From Microcebus murinus (Eukaryota; Chordata; Mammalia; Primates; Cheirogaleidae), in assembly GCF_040939455.1 (NCBI RefSeq), contig NC_134112.1:19990501-20054500 (forward strand): a DNA stretch of 64,000 bases, given 5' to 3'. Made by a program: the position numbers and the translations under genes. Numbering within the stretch: position 1 is the first letter of the stretch; every line of letters starts with the position of its first letter. Shown here piece by piece: positions 26,415 through 38,995 of the stretch. The notes beneath the pieces are model-generated. The model was not told the DNA's origin. It ran no database searches and saw only the letters and a list, made by a program, of their open reading frames with translations.

Positions 26415-27697
26415 TAAGTATCAATATCAAAAATGAAAATAAATTATGTCTTAAAAGCCTATTCTTTTAACTGACTATATTCTATTAGCTGAATATAGAC
26501 AGATTAAATGAAGCCTCAAAGGAACAAACCTATAGTTTTTATTCTTTCTCCCAACCTAAACTGCACCAGTGATTATCATTTAACATAATCTATTAAACTT
26601 GAAAGCATATCTAAGTATAACACAGTACTTAATGTTATAAACCCTCATGACTGTCATCATTTCATAATAATCACATCTCATGCATTCTTACCATTATAAA
26701 AAAAATCCACATAATGGATAAAGTATGCATTTTTTAGTCCCAGATAAAGATGAATTTAATAGATTGGTATGTTGGAGAATTACCACAGTTAAAACAATGT
26801 GAGCTTCTGTGAGATTAAACTCACACATTAAGTAAACCTACACATTGCTTCCTCATCTAATCACTCCTGGAGTTATTATCAAATTCCTATGTACATATTT
26901 CAAAGAGTAAGTAATTGAGCATTCAAATCTTTGTATTGCAGCCCTAGTGTAGCACTACTTGGCAGGAGGTGAGGCACACAACTGGATGGAAAGCTGAAAA
27001 GCAGATCCTCTCAATATTGCTTAAGTTTTGGCAGGTTCAAGTAAATTATACAGATATTTTTCTCAACCTCTCAAAATGAACATAATATTTTATTTATTAG
27101 CAGTAGCAGTGCTACAATTCATTCATCTCCTTTGGACAAGAGCCATAGGAGTTATAGAAGGAATGTGACATGATGATACATTACCTCCATCAGTTAACTT
27201 CTGCTTAGTCACAAACATTCACTTATTTTCAGAGTTTTAAACCCAGATGATTTCACAATCATTCACAAAAGGTAGATGGCCACGTATGAAGGGAAAACTA
27301 TGTTAACTTACTATATACTCAGTATTGAAACTTGAAGATAAAAATTTATAACTGTTGCCTGATTAATTTATATTTTCTTGCCACCTTGGGAAAACTCACA
27401 TGGCCAAAATAATGCTGAAAAGCTATGATGATGTGTTGCTTAGAAGTTTTAAGTTCTAAATGTTGCCATCAGTAAGAAAACACAACAAAGTTACTGAAGA
27501 TATTGAAACCCTCAAAGTCTAACTCTTCTCTAAGCATGAATTTCTGCTTTCTTTTCCCCATTCTCTCTGCCCACAAAAAATATACTCTCCAAAAACTCAA
27601 AACCTTGACTTTGATTGAAATCTAGCTAGTAGAAAAGAAAACAGTCTCTCTGATACACAATTCACCAAGATCAATAAGAATTTCTGGCAAAAAAAAT
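26415..27697. other. BBS9 intron, no feature recognised
   Basis: AT-rich intron between the hAT element and the U2 fragment; nothing supportable. Confidence 0.5.
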
Positions 27698-27707
27698 ATA
27701 AATTGTT

Positions 27708-27747
27708 ATCGCTTCTTGGACTTTTGGCTAAGATCAACTGTAAAAAA
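27708..27747 (+). pseudogene. RNU2 (fragment): 3'-truncated U2 snRNA retrosequence
   Basis: The stretch 'atcgcttcttggactttt' followed by 'ggctaagatcaactgta' matches the first 35 nt of U2 snRNA with three substitutions. It then stops and runs into six A's. A 10-bp direct repeat ATAAATTGTT brackets it (27698-27707 and 27749-27758). A truncated small RNA with an A-run and a target duplication is the signature of L1-mediated retroposition. It is too short to function in splicing. Confidence 0.85.
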
Positions 27748-27959
27748 CATAAATTGTTTTCATAGAGTCATTTTCATACTTCTATTATAAATTGTTCTTT
27801 TAAAAAAGTAACATTCATAACAACACTTACAGTTCATACCCATATTTTTTCCTATGTCACATACATTCTCTTTTGCTATAAAATCATATGACAGATGCAT
27901 GTTCCATTTGACTTTTTTCACTCAACATTGTGTTTTATTATTTAGTATATCAAAAAACA

Positions 27960-28165
27960 GTCACAATGACTATTGAGCATTTTCTTTGGGACAGCAACTT
28001 GACATACATTTAATCCATATAATAAACTTGTCAAAATGAGTGGTATTACCTCCTTTAGAGCAAGGATAAGGACACCAACAATCAAACAACTGTGAGTAGC
28101 AAAATCAGAATTCCAACCTAGGTATTCCTTTTCTTCACAAATCACTGCACTATCCTGCCTTTCAA
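27960..28165 (-). repeat. MIR SINE fragment
   Basis: Decayed reverse MIR core ('aacaactgtgagtagcaaa', 'cagaattccaacctagg'), 170 bp below the BBS9 exon at 28333. Confidence 0.6.
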
Positions 28166-28332
28166 ATATTCTGTAATAGTAAGTCATATGCTCTAAGTCA
28201 TCCCAATTACATGTTATCAAAGAAACCAGTCTGTTTTGCATTTATAATATTCAAGCTCTCTGTGGAAAAGAACGAATCAGTAACAAACAAACCAAAAAAT
28301 CATGAATTCAAAGATTTAACATCCAAACTTAC

Positions 28333-28507
28333 TTGTAACTTTCCACTTGTCGGCAGGAAGAGACTGTAATGAAAGAATCTGTACGGGAACTGTAAGCAAG
28401 AGGGCCAGGCAGAAGAGAACCCGGGAGAAATCTTCCAAAAGCATAGCTTTCCTGCTCAAACACCATCAGCATCCCATCCATAGACTGGATACAAATTAAA
28501 TCTCGAC
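28333..28507 (-). CDS. BBS9: BBS9 internal coding exon, about residues 148-206
   Basis: A 175-nt exon that opens with the last two bases of a Gly codon and closes with the first two bases of a Lys codon. Between them lie 57 codons beginning RDLICIQSMDG and ending CRQVESY. The acceptor reads 'ttctttag' and the donor 'AA|gtaagt'. It encodes strands of the N-terminal seven-bladed beta-propeller, which contacts other BBSome subunits. Against the human protein from memory, three residues differ: Phe to Ser within FLPGSLLPGP (about residue 178), Leu to Ile within DSFITVSS, and Gln to Arg within SSCRQVE. No stop or frameshift is present. The open frame continues upstream of the acceptor to 28682, but that part is intron; the acceptor and homology fix the true 5' edge. 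Confidence 0.95.
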
Positions 28508-29014
28508 CTAAAGAAGAATTAGAAGAAATTAGATGACCTATTATTTTTATAAATATAATGTCTGCAACATTATCTACCACAAATATGTCATAGTTAATTT
28601 CTTCCTCGAGGGGCAAAATGGGTAGTTTAAATTTTAAGTTACAAACCAATGAAGCTATTAGGTTATTGATGTCAGTATGCATACACTTCCCAATTTTTAA
28701 GTAATGCAGAAGATGTCTATAATTCTAAGCACATTTATTTTCATTTACTATACACTAAAATCTCCTAGCTCAAGATAATCCCTGAGAACAATGATGACTT
28801 GTTGTAAGATATCATCTTTTCCAAATTCAGAAATATAACAAAAACTGTTCTTCATGAAACTATTTCTCTTCTTCATAGTATGTCAGTCTCATAATTTTAA
28901 ATGACTTAAACATCAGTCAGATACAACAGACCAAATCCATAGACATGCCGTAGGTACCAGTTCTATATAAACCACAGTGTTAAGTACCATTGAGGGTTAA
29001 AAATACTAATACTG

Positions 29015-29330
29015 GGCCGGGCGCTGTGGCTCACGCCTGTAATCCTAGCTCTTGGGAGGCCGAGGCGGGCGGATTGCTCAAGGCCAGGAGTTCAAAACCA
29101 GCCTGAGCAAGAGCGAGACCCCGTCTCTACTATAAATAGAAAGAAATTAATTGGCCAACTGATATATATATAAAAAAATTAGCCGGGCATGGTGGCGCAT
29201 GCCTGTAGTCCCAGCTACCCGGGAGGCTGAGGCAGAAGGATCACTCGAGCCCAGGAGTTTGAGGTTGCTGTGAGCTAGGCTGACGCCACGGCACTCACTC
29301 TAGCCTGGGCAACAAAGTGAGACTCTGTCT

Positions 29331-29362
<32 letters not shown>
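29015..29362 (+). mobile_element. Very young lemur Alu
   Basis: Near-consensus copy with intact CpGs, the lemur linker and an uninterrupted A-tail of 36 A's (29332-29367, partly shared with the duplication). Perfect 16-bp target duplication AAAAATACTAATACTG at 28999-29014 and 29363-29378. Confidence 0.98.
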
Positions 29363-29370
<8 letters not shown>

Positions 29371-29379
29371 TAATACTGA

Positions 29380-30634
29380 AAAATACTAATCCATGATTGC
29401 CCTATAGACTGATTTTGATTTGTCTTCTACTATCTATTGATATTAAATACAATATTCATAGTTCTTAAAATACACTGAGATGATGATGATTAATATGATA
29501 TTAACATAGTATCTATCCCTAACCTAAGAAAGATCTAGTGACTCTAACTTTTCATGTTCTGCTAGTGTGATTAGTGTATCCTATAATGTATTATAAATGG
29601 AAAAACAATGTCAGAAAAAAAATTAAGCTACTCATTAAGGGAATAAATAAAAAGTCAATCCTCAAATCTGTCATGTCTAACCCATATGTACCATATACAG
29701 TAAGTCCTGTAGTAACTATTCTATGTTACCTTGGATATCAATGACAATCTTAAACAGTATACTTAAATTTAAAGAGTGACTTTGCGCAAAAGGAAATCAA
29801 CTTACATAGAAATAAATGATATCCTTACTGTTGTATTTGACTAAGGACAATTACACAGCTGGGTAATTTTATTTTAAAAATTTGCTAAATGAGTTTTTTA
29901 AAAGAAAAAACAAATTGAGATTTGGGGTTGCTTATAACTGCAATATCTAATCCATCTTAACTGATACAATAGGATTATCAACCTTAAATTGCCTGATAAA
30001 TGCACTAGGATGAGTATTTGTCTCAGCAAATCAATGTTCACTAAACACACATCTGAACATCTCTTTAGAGACATAATAATTGTTCATATGGATGCTGTTT
30101 GAAAAGTATCCTCTCAATACTCAGATTCTTTTATGATATGTGGTAGGTTTCACATTTACTATTTTAGTTTTGTTTTTTAGTCTAATTCTTATCCTGTCTA
30201 TGACCATATCACCCTGAACATACCTGATCTTGTCTAGTCTTTATCCACTATGCTATTAAAGGTTTCAAAAAATGATGTGATTTCATACGCATGCTATATG
30301 TCTATGAATGCTATATACATGTGTTTACAGAGACACATTCAGGCAAAGAGTATCTCATTTAGCTATTTGGCAATCCCACCTGTCTACACCTAGAAAAGAT
30401 GAATAAGTATGAAAATGCCTCTAAGTAGTTGAAATAGATGCTGCAAGGTCTTTGTAATGAAAATCAAGTGAATTTTTTACAGGTGAGATTCCCAGCTCTC
30501 ACTCAGGGCATCAATTCTTATTTTAATTATAATTCTAATAATTGTAGTTTTTATAAACAAGTTACTGATATCCCTGTAGCTTCAGCCTCCTCATTTGTAA
30601 AATGAGTATATTTGTATAAGAGCTCCAAGGTTAT
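29380..30634. other. Intron, no feature recognised
   Basis: AT-rich intron sequence between the young Alu and the L1 at 30635, without a clear repeat or exon. Confidence 0.5.
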
Positions 30635-31757
30635 CAATTAATCTTCAGCAAAGACGCCAAGAATACACAATAGGGAAAGGAGAGCCTCTTCAATAAATGG
30701 TGTTGGGAAAACTGGATATCTACATGCACAAAAATGACATTGGATCCTTATCTTACACCACACACAAAAATCCATTCAAAGTAGATTAAAGATTTAAACC
30801 TAAGATCTGAAACTGTAAAACTCCCAGAAGAAAACATATGGGAAAAGCTCTATGACATTGGTTTAGGCAATGACTTTTTGGATCAGACACCAAAAGCACA
30901 GGCAACAAAAGTAAAAATAAACAAGTGAAAGTACATCAAGCTAAAAAGCTTCTGCACAGCAAAGGAAATAGTCAAGAAAATTAAAAGGCAGTACACAGAA
31001 TGGGAAAAGATATTTGTAAACCATATATCTGATAAGAGATTAATCCTAAAATATCTAAGAAACTCACAGAACTCAATAGCAAAAAACACACAAATAAACC
31101 AACTAAAAAATGGACAAAGAACCTGAAAATATTTTTCCAAAGACATATAAATGGCTAACAGGTATACTAAAAGGTGCTGAACATCACTAATCAGCAGGCA
31201 AATGCAAATCAAAACCACAATGAGATAGCACCTCACATGTTAAGAAAAAAGAAACAAATCCTGCCATTTACAACAACACAGATGAACCTAGAGGACATTA
31301 TGCTAAATGAAACAAGCCAGACTCAGAGAGATAATTACTGCATGATTTCACTTATATGTAGAATCTAAAAAAGTCAAATGCATAGAAACAGAAAGTAGAA
31401 GTGTGGTTACCAAGGGTCACCCGGTCAGTCGGGAAACTGAGGAAATGTTGGTCAAAGGATACAAACTTGAAGTTGTAAGATGAATAAGTTCTGGAGACTT
31501 AATGCATAGCATGGTGACTATAGTAAATAATAATGTATTGTACACTTGAAATTTGCTAAGAGAGTAGATCTTAAGTGTTGTCACCACCAAAAGAAAAAAA
31601 AAAAGATGACATGGTAAGTCAGTTGATATGTTAATCAGCTTGATTCTGGTGATCATTTCACAATGTATATGTATGTATATCAAAACATCATATTGTATAT
31701 CTTGAATATATACAATTTTCATTTGTCAATTAAATCTCAATAAAGCTGAAAAAAAGG
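30635..31757 (+). mobile_element. L1M 3' fragment with an internal deletion
   Basis: Begins in the ORF2 C-terminal region ('ctcttcaataaatggtgttg'). It jumps at about 31242 from 'agcacctcacatgtt' to a more distal part, and runs to an L1M 3' end with 'caattaaatctcaataaag'. No duplication seen. Confidence 0.85.
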
Positions 31758-32074
31758 AGTTCCAAAGTTAGAGATAAGATGTTAAAGTTCCTAACAATAT
31801 ATAGCACATAAAAGGCACACAATAAATTATAGCATTATTATGGAGGCTATTATTACCTGCTTCCCTGGCCCAGGAAAAAGAAAGTACCAAGTTAGAAAAG
31901 GGGAAAAGCACTGCCAGCTATGAGCAGTGACAGCTAATGACCTGACAAAAAAGGCATAAAACAGAACATCTACAATACATATCAAATACATAAATACATA
32001 TCAAGTAATTCAAAAAAGAACACCAGTCTTGGCTCTATTAGCACAGAAGCAATTATTAGCCTTGTATATCCCAA

Positions 32075-32205
32075 AAAGATATAGATCTCAATCCAGACCT
32101 ACTGAGGCAGAAACTCTGGTGGTAGAGCTCAGCAATGCTAGGTTTTAACAAGCCATAGAGGCTATTCTGATGCATGCTAAAGTTTCAGAACCACTGCCTT
32201 TGCAT
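32075..32205 (+). repeat. MER5A hAT-Charlie fossil
   Basis: 'agacctactgaggcagaaac' and 'tgatgcatgctaaagtttc' with 'agaaccactg' match the right half of MER5A. Confidence 0.75.
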
Positions 32206-32349
32206 GATAGGATGAAGAACTAGGGCTAAGAGAAAACTTGAACCCCAGATAAAACCTGGTCCCTTAGCATAGTAAAAGAGGTCTTATTTCCTGAAACTCT
32301 AGCAACATAGAGGAAAATACTTAATGTACTGTACAGTCCAAGTGAGCTG

Positions 32350-32475
32350 TATGTACAGCCAGATAATTTAGATTTGAGTCCAGCTCTACCAATTATTAGC
32401 TGTAAGCCTGAGCTCAAATTTCCTTATCTGCAAGATGGAGTAACTTGTGAGAATTAAATAAAGTAATGTATGGAA
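32350..32475 (+). repeat. MIR SINE fragment
   Basis: 'gagtccagctctaccaatta', 'ttagctgtaagcc' and 'tccttatctgcaagatgga' follow MIR. Confidence 0.8.
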
Positions 32476-32689
32476 ACTAGATCTAGCAGTGGTAATCACA
32501 TTATTAATTTTACAATTTTATTTTCTAAATTTTATACTACATGTTATATTAATGTTTAACTACTTGCTATTTCCCACACACATCACGGTGATACATGCTT
32601 CCTTGCTTTTGTTTATATTATTTCCTTTACCCAAAAATTCCTTTCACTTTTCTTCCCTGGTCTAGCAAATATTTGCTGGCTTCCGCTCA

Positions 32690-33130
32690 ATCATCCACTC
32701 CCCTCTCCTCCCATGCTTAGACATGAGGGTGGGTGAGACTGATCTCATTCTAAGCTTGAAGGGTAGGCCCTGACTTACATAAGCCAATTAGTATCCCACT
32801 AGTCGCAGTGATTGGTTCAGGGATAAGTAATAATTTACAGCCACTGAGAGAAACTAAACCCCCAAATTGAGCTGGAACTAAAGAAAAAGTTACTCTTCCA
32901 TAGAGAGTAATGTGTGAGAAGGATAAGGTCTGGAATCACAGAGGCCATTTGGCTTTTCCAAGGGCATAGTTAAGAGAGAGCCATGGAAAACACTGAGCCA
33001 GTGCGTCAAGCCTCACCTGGAACTAAATCTACCTCTAAACTCTTTAGGCAATAAATTCCCATGAATGTTGAGGCCACTGTGAGTTGGGTGTCCATCCCTC
33101 AATCAAATGAATCAACAATACTTCCTCTGA
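32690..33130. repeat. Unassigned old interspersed repeat
   Basis: GC-richer block containing 'agtgattggttcagggat', wording I know from ancient mammalian repeats but cannot tie to one family. Confidence 0.4.
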
Positions 33131-33179
33131 GAGATATCACAGGCTAAGGCTCACATCTTCCCATAAGTCTTCTCTTTCC

Positions 33180-33395
33180 CCTTTAATCACCCTCCATCTG
33201 CGATCCCACAAAGCCCCATCCTTACCTCCATTTTAGAACAAATCTTCTACTGAAATGGTCTGTTTTTGTGTCCCTCATTTACCCTAGACTAAATCTAAAG
33301 GCAGAAACTGTATCTTACTCATCTTTGTAAATTCAGCAACTATAAAATGCCTGGCACATAGGAGACACACTAATAAATTTCTGTTGAACTTAAGT
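33180..33395 (+). repeat. L2 LINE 3' end
   Basis: 'atgcctggcacataggag' with 'ctaataaatttctgttgaa' is the L2 3' terminus. Confidence 0.7.
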
Positions 33396-33834
33396 AATCT
33401 AGGCAAAATAAATTTATTCATTTGCAGCTCAGATTGGCTAAGATTTTATTCTATGTGTCTCACATACTCCATATGAAGTATGTGAAAAATGCTTTATTTA
33501 TTACAATTTGGCTACTGATGTTTAGAAAAATGTAGAGAGCAATCCAAAACATTACTCAAAAATAAATAAATAAATCCTTCAAATCACTGTTTTGGAAGCC
33601 ACTTCAGAATACATACCAAAGGCTCCCCTTACAGATAATGGAAATAGAAAGAATAGTCCAGAAAAGCCATGAAACTTTTGTAATTCTGATAGAACAAAGC
33701 CAACAGGAAGCCTTCATAAAAGCAATGGGATTTCAGGAGTTATTTAAATGACCTAGCCATGAACCATACTCAAAGAGTCCTTACCACATGCTCAGTACTA
33801 TATTAGGAGCTGTTTAAGAAATACAGAACAGCAG

Positions 33835-34065
33835 CAATATTAACTACTACAGCCATTTACTGAACACTTATACACCTGGCCTTGTGCTAAACACTTATCT
33901 AGCATATTAACTAAAATCTTTAATAACTCTAAAAAATGGACCCATTTTATAAATGACAAGACTAAAACTCACAAAGCTTAAACAATTTATCTAATGTCAA
34001 AGAATTAGAAAGTGACAGACTAGTATTCAATCAGGGGTCCAGCTGGCTCCATTATACCACACTGA
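33835..34065 (-). repeat. MIR SINE fragment
   Basis: 'cccattttataaatgacaag' and 'gaattagaaagtgacagac' are reversed MIR. Confidence 0.75.
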
Positions 34066-34386
34066 AACTCAGGGAGGCAAAACTTAATTTTTAAAAATAA
34101 CACATGTTAATATACAAAATCTAAGTGATATGAAACAGAAAAATCAAAGAGCTTCTTTACAATGAACTTCCTGGGAAAGGTTTCATGACAGAGATAGGAT
34201 ACATCCTAGACTGCACATGATAAGCAGAGTGAATAGGGGTCAAAGGTGAAAGTAGACGGAACTTCTGGGAGAGAAAAGGAACACATTAGAAAAAGATGCA
34301 AAGGCAGTTAAACTTGATCCACAGTGCAATGGATCAAGTTTTGCCAATAGAATATGAAAAGCAACATATTAAAAAGATGACAATAT

Positions 34387-34667
34387 CGGCCGGGCATGGT
34401 GGCTCATGCCAGTAATCCTAGCACTCTGGGAGGCTGAAGTGGGAGGATCACTTGAGCTCAGGAGAAGACCAGCCTGAACAAGAGTGAGACCCTGTTTCTA
34501 CTAAAAATAGAAACATCAGCCAGCCATCATGGCCGGTGCCTACAGTCCCAGCTAAGCCACAGGCTAAGGCAGGAGGGTCACTTGAGCCAAAGAGTCTAAG
34601 GTTGCAGTGAGCTACCATGATGCTACTGCACTCTAACCAGGGCAACAGAGTAAGACTGTGTCTCAAA
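34387..34667 (+). mobile_element. Alu dimer with decayed right arm
   Basis: Two-arm Alu; right arm 'ggttgcagtgagctaccatg' retains the older AluJ-like form. Target duplication AAAAGATGACaATAT (34372-34386) versus AAAAGATGACcATAT (34858-34872), enclosing both Alu and the purine tract that follows. Confidence 0.93.
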
Positions 34668-34857
34668 GAAAGAAAGAGAGAGAGGAAAGAAGGGGAGGAA
34701 AGAAGGGAGGGAGGTTGGGAGGGAGGGAAGGAAAGAAGGGAGGGAGGAAAGGAGGGAAAAGGGAAGGGAAGAGGAGGGGAAGGGAGAGGAGGGGAGAGGA
34801 GAGGAGGGAGGGAGAGGAGAGGGGAGAAGAGGGGAGGGGAGAGGTGGGGAGGGGAAG
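34668..34857 (+). repeat. 190-bp polypurine (GGA/GAAA)n tract grown from the Alu tail
   Basis: Almost purely A and G on the plus strand (two T's seen). It lies inside the Alu target duplication, so it arose by expansion of the Alu tail. The long frames rich in Gly, Glu, Arg and Lys across it are artefacts of composition. Mirror-symmetric purine tracts of this kind can form triplex DNA. Confidence 0.95.
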
Positions 34858-34879
34858 AAAAGATGACCATATTGTGATG

Positions 34880-36855
34880 CTTCCTAAAAAATTATGCCTA
34901 AACTATACAGAAAAAAAATATTTTTTAAACTGAAAAAAATTAGGAAGCATGGAGATTTCATTGGAATTTAAAATCTGAATATTTATTCCATTAATCTTCA
35001 GCAGAATGAGAGAAAAATAACTGCTATGATTTGAAATATTATTTGCAAGATGTGGGAACAAATTGAGAAAGGACCTACCAACATCATTTTGAAAGGATAT
35101 TGGAAATCAGTATTTTTCATTTTCAAAGGCAAAAAAAAAATTTATGTGCCTGTGGGGATAGTGGGTAGAGGCAGACAAGTTCCACTGTGGCCAGTTCACG
35201 TAATGAATATATTTGTTAAATAGTATGTTTCATTTCCTGGTGTTAAAATAGTAGGTAGTCAAAGCTTTAACATGATACATAAACTAGTAATCAATTATAT
35301 GTTAAACTGACTGCTAGATTAACCATTTTCTCTACTGAATTATAGACCAATGACTTAAATAGGGGGGGAGGGGAGCTGTATATGTGTGTGTCTGTGTGTC
35401 TCTGTGTGAGTCCTCATGCCCAGAAATTCTTTCTACCATACATGACCCAGAGAATTTTCCATCGTTCATTACAGCAACAAGGGTCCCAAAGAGGGCAGTC
35501 CTGAATGCCATTTCCTCTATTTCTCTGCTGTCTTTCTCTTCCTGTGAAATCTATGCAGCAGAGTAAATGGAGTGGCATACATGAAAGAAGACTACCATTA
35601 CTCAGCATGCTACATGTTTTTTGAATCTCTCTATGCTCATATTTCTTTTACACATTGAGTAAAAATACAAGTGAAGAAATGCAAACGTGACCTGTGGCCA
35701 AGCATATATGCAGTTTAGCATACAGATGTCAAAAATACTTGGTCTTTCTCCAATTCTGAAAAATACATGAAAAACAGCTGTATAGGTAGTCAAAAAGGCA
35801 GACAGGAAACATCAAGAGACTGATACATAAGAACAGAAGAGTCCAAAAGTCTGTGGAACTTCCGTTCATTTTACACATCCATAGAAAAAATTTTTGTTGT
35901 TGCTACAAAAAAACTGAAACACTAAAGTCATTAATCTTTACTGCATACCTAACTCAAAAATGATACGTTTGCTACGAGCAAAGACAAAAACGTTCAAAGT
36001 AGGATTCCAATATATACTGCCTTAAAAACAAATAGTACACGGGTTTCTAGAGATTAAAGGATTATAAATTTCCCATTAAACAACATTTTTATACTTTTCA
36101 CTCATATCATACAAATAAAATTACCACCGTTGTTTTGAGATACATGTTACTATTTGGCTATGCTTAATAATTAATAATTGGTAATTAGTTGAAAGAATAG
36201 CTAGCTTCCTTCTTATTATGCTCTTCTTCACATTTTTTAATTTCAGCATTCTAAAAGTAATTAGTGCCTAATATTAATAAGGCAATATCCAATTAAATTC
36301 TAAGTTTAAAACCTTAGACATAAATAAATTTAAAAACTTTAAAATGCTAAGAGAACAGAGGAAATCAATAAATAAAATACATATGTTGAGCTAAATAGCT
36401 AATATTTTAAATTACGTACCAACGAAAAGTTACACAAATTCTCAACTATTATTCAAGTGTTACCCTAATAAATAATGTCATGAGACTAATTACTTTGAGA
36501 CTCAAGAAAATAAAATGTAAGTCTACATACTAACTCTTCCTATGAACTTGTCTTTTGACATTTTAATGTCTCATTTTAATAGCAAACTTTAATTGCCTTA
36601 CAAAGACCACTACTGTGTATTCTGGCAAGCAATTTATCACAGTGTTTTCCCTAAACTGCGAACAAGGTTAATAACATCTTATAAGGAAATTACAACCATT
36701 GATTAAATTAACATTATATGTGATGGGTTAAATATGAATGCAATATTAGCGTTTAAAAGAAGGCCCTAAAAATTATATTATCACTTGCATCCACAAAATA
36801 TTGGGTGAATTATTTTGTCAGATGCAATGATCATGAACGTTTTGATAACATTTTC
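34880..36855. other. Intron, no gene recognised
   Basis: AT-rich. A short TG-rich microsatellite is at 35378-35410. No exon with homology and splice sites was found. Confidence 0.5.
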
Positions 36856-36859
36856 TAGA

Positions 36860-37550
<691 letters not shown>

Positions 37551-37639
37551 GGGCACTGGGTGGAGGGAGACACTGCCGATGAAACATGCTCATCAGACGG
37601 ATGGCAAAGCCACAACTTGAGGACAGGTTTGCTGTATCT

Positions 37640-37800
37640 TTATTTTGCCCTGAGAGCTCTATCAGTTTCCTGACCTGTAAAGCACTGATATGAAGAGAAT
37701 ATTACATGATGCTGCTATAACGATTAAACATAATAAAAATACATATTGCCCAGTACCTGGTAAGCATTCAATAAATGGTAAGTAACTGCTATTACTAGAT
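37640..37800 (+). repeat. MIR SINE fragment
   Basis: 'gtttcctgacctgtaaagc' and 'cagtacctggtaagcattc' with 'aataaatggtaagt' follow the MIR 3' half. Confidence 0.75.
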
Positions 37801-38401
37801 TACCTTGTTCCTTACAGACCAAATTATATGGAAAAACTTAAAACTGAGGGTGAAAAAATTCCCTGAAAGCAAAAAGGATAAAATTTAATGTGTGAAGGAA
37901 CATACACACACACAATCAGAAATTCATCCTTTTTGCTAAAGCAAAGGGCTTTTAAGACTTTAAGGACTATGAAAAATCTCCTGGAACTTAGGTCTATGTG
38001 AACCATTGGCTATTCAAGATTATCTTCTACCTATTTTAAGTTACCAAAATATGTAATGCTTTCCTCAAAACAGCAATTTCCCTATCATGATGACAATTGA
38101 AATCTCTAAAGAAGAATATCATGACTGTGCCAGAATGTTCTATCTGAGAATGGAGAATGAGCTGTCTCTGCCTCTGCACCTTCACCCCAACATACATATT
38201 CATATTCATATTCTTCCCTCACCTCCATATTGATGTTTTTGCAGGATGACCCCCTAAGGAACACAAGAAAGATAAGACAGATGATACCATATAGAAGATC
38301 CCAAGTACTTAGCATTCTTTTCTTCTCCTTCATCCAAAAGAAAAATTCTTAAAGGGTGAGTATCATGTTGAGGTATACATTTTTTTAAATAACCAGTTTC
38401 A

Positions 38402-38584
38402 GGGCAGGCATGGTGGTTTGTGCCTATAATGCCAGTATTTTGGGAGGCCAAGGCAGGAAGATCACTTGAGCCCAGGAGTTCAAGGTTACAGTGAGCTGTG
38501 ATCATACTGCACTCAAGCCTGGGGGACAGAGTAAGACCTTGTTTCAAATAAAATAAAATAAAATTATTTAATTAATTAATTAAT
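38402..38584 (+). mobile_element. Alu-related monomer (FLAM-like)
   Basis: A single 7SL-derived arm of about 150 bp ('gccaaggcaggaagatcact', 'cactcaagcctgggggacag') with a (TAAA/TTAA)n tail. Target duplication TAACCAGTTTCA at 38390-38401 and 38585-38596. Confidence 0.88.
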
Positions 38585-38773
38585 TAACCAGTTTCAAAGT
38601 GAGGAAAACCTCTTAAGGTAATAACCAATCATGGTGAGAAACCCAGAGAATATTCCCCAAAATATCTAAAAACCAGAAAATTTTAAAAATACTTTTTCAT
38701 TTTGTGCAAATATTCCTCATTTGCAATATTATCTGTTCCATAAGGCAATAACTTCAAAAGTTAAATATTTGCT

Positions 38774-38908
38774 TTTTGTTTTTTGGGGGGTGGGAGGGAA
38801 ACAGGGTCTAGTTATGTTGCCCAGGCTAGTCTCAAACTGCTGGGCTCAAGTGATCCTCCCATGTCACCTCCTGAGTTGCTGGGATTATAGGCACACAATA
38901 CCACAATA
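38774..38908 (-). mobile_element. Alu-related monomer (FLAM/FRAM-like)
   Basis: Reversed single arm: 'ttgcccaggctagtctcaaa', 'tgggctcaagtgatcctccc', 'gctgggattataggcaca'. Boundaries uncertain. Confidence 0.82.
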
Positions 38909-38995
38909 GACTCTGCTTTTTAGGTATTGTTAATCCCTCTTAATCTTATCATCATAAGCATATCAAAACATGGAACAAGAAAACCCTATAGGCTA

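Larger units (their letters stand above)
14174..28507 (-). other. BBS9: BBS9 (PTHB1) gene body, four internal exons and three complete introns
   Basis: Four exons on the minus strand, read from high to low coordinate, join in frame into about 190 residues matching the human BBS9 protein from memory. BBS9 is a subunit of the BBSome, the coat-like complex that moves membrane proteins in and out of primary cilia; loss causes Bardet-Biedl syndrome. The introns are 28332-21199, 21113-15124 and 14939-14304. All three have GT donors and AG acceptors, and the codon phases fit at every junction. The transcript must enter from beyond position 64000 and leave below position 1, because neither the start region nor the C-terminal half was found. 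The whole window is therefore probably BBS9 intron plus these exons. Symbol and frame are secure; the extent beyond the exons is inferred. Confidence 0.93.

Noticed and set aside
28508..28682. Extension of the BBS9 open frame upstream of the exon
   Set aside because: It lies beyond a good acceptor site and does not match BBS9; it is intron that happens to lack stops.
34448..34933. Three overlapping frames of 86-140 codons on both strands
   Set aside because: They are products of the polypurine tract and the Alu; amino-acid content is only Gly/Glu/Arg/Lys or Ser/Pro/Leu.
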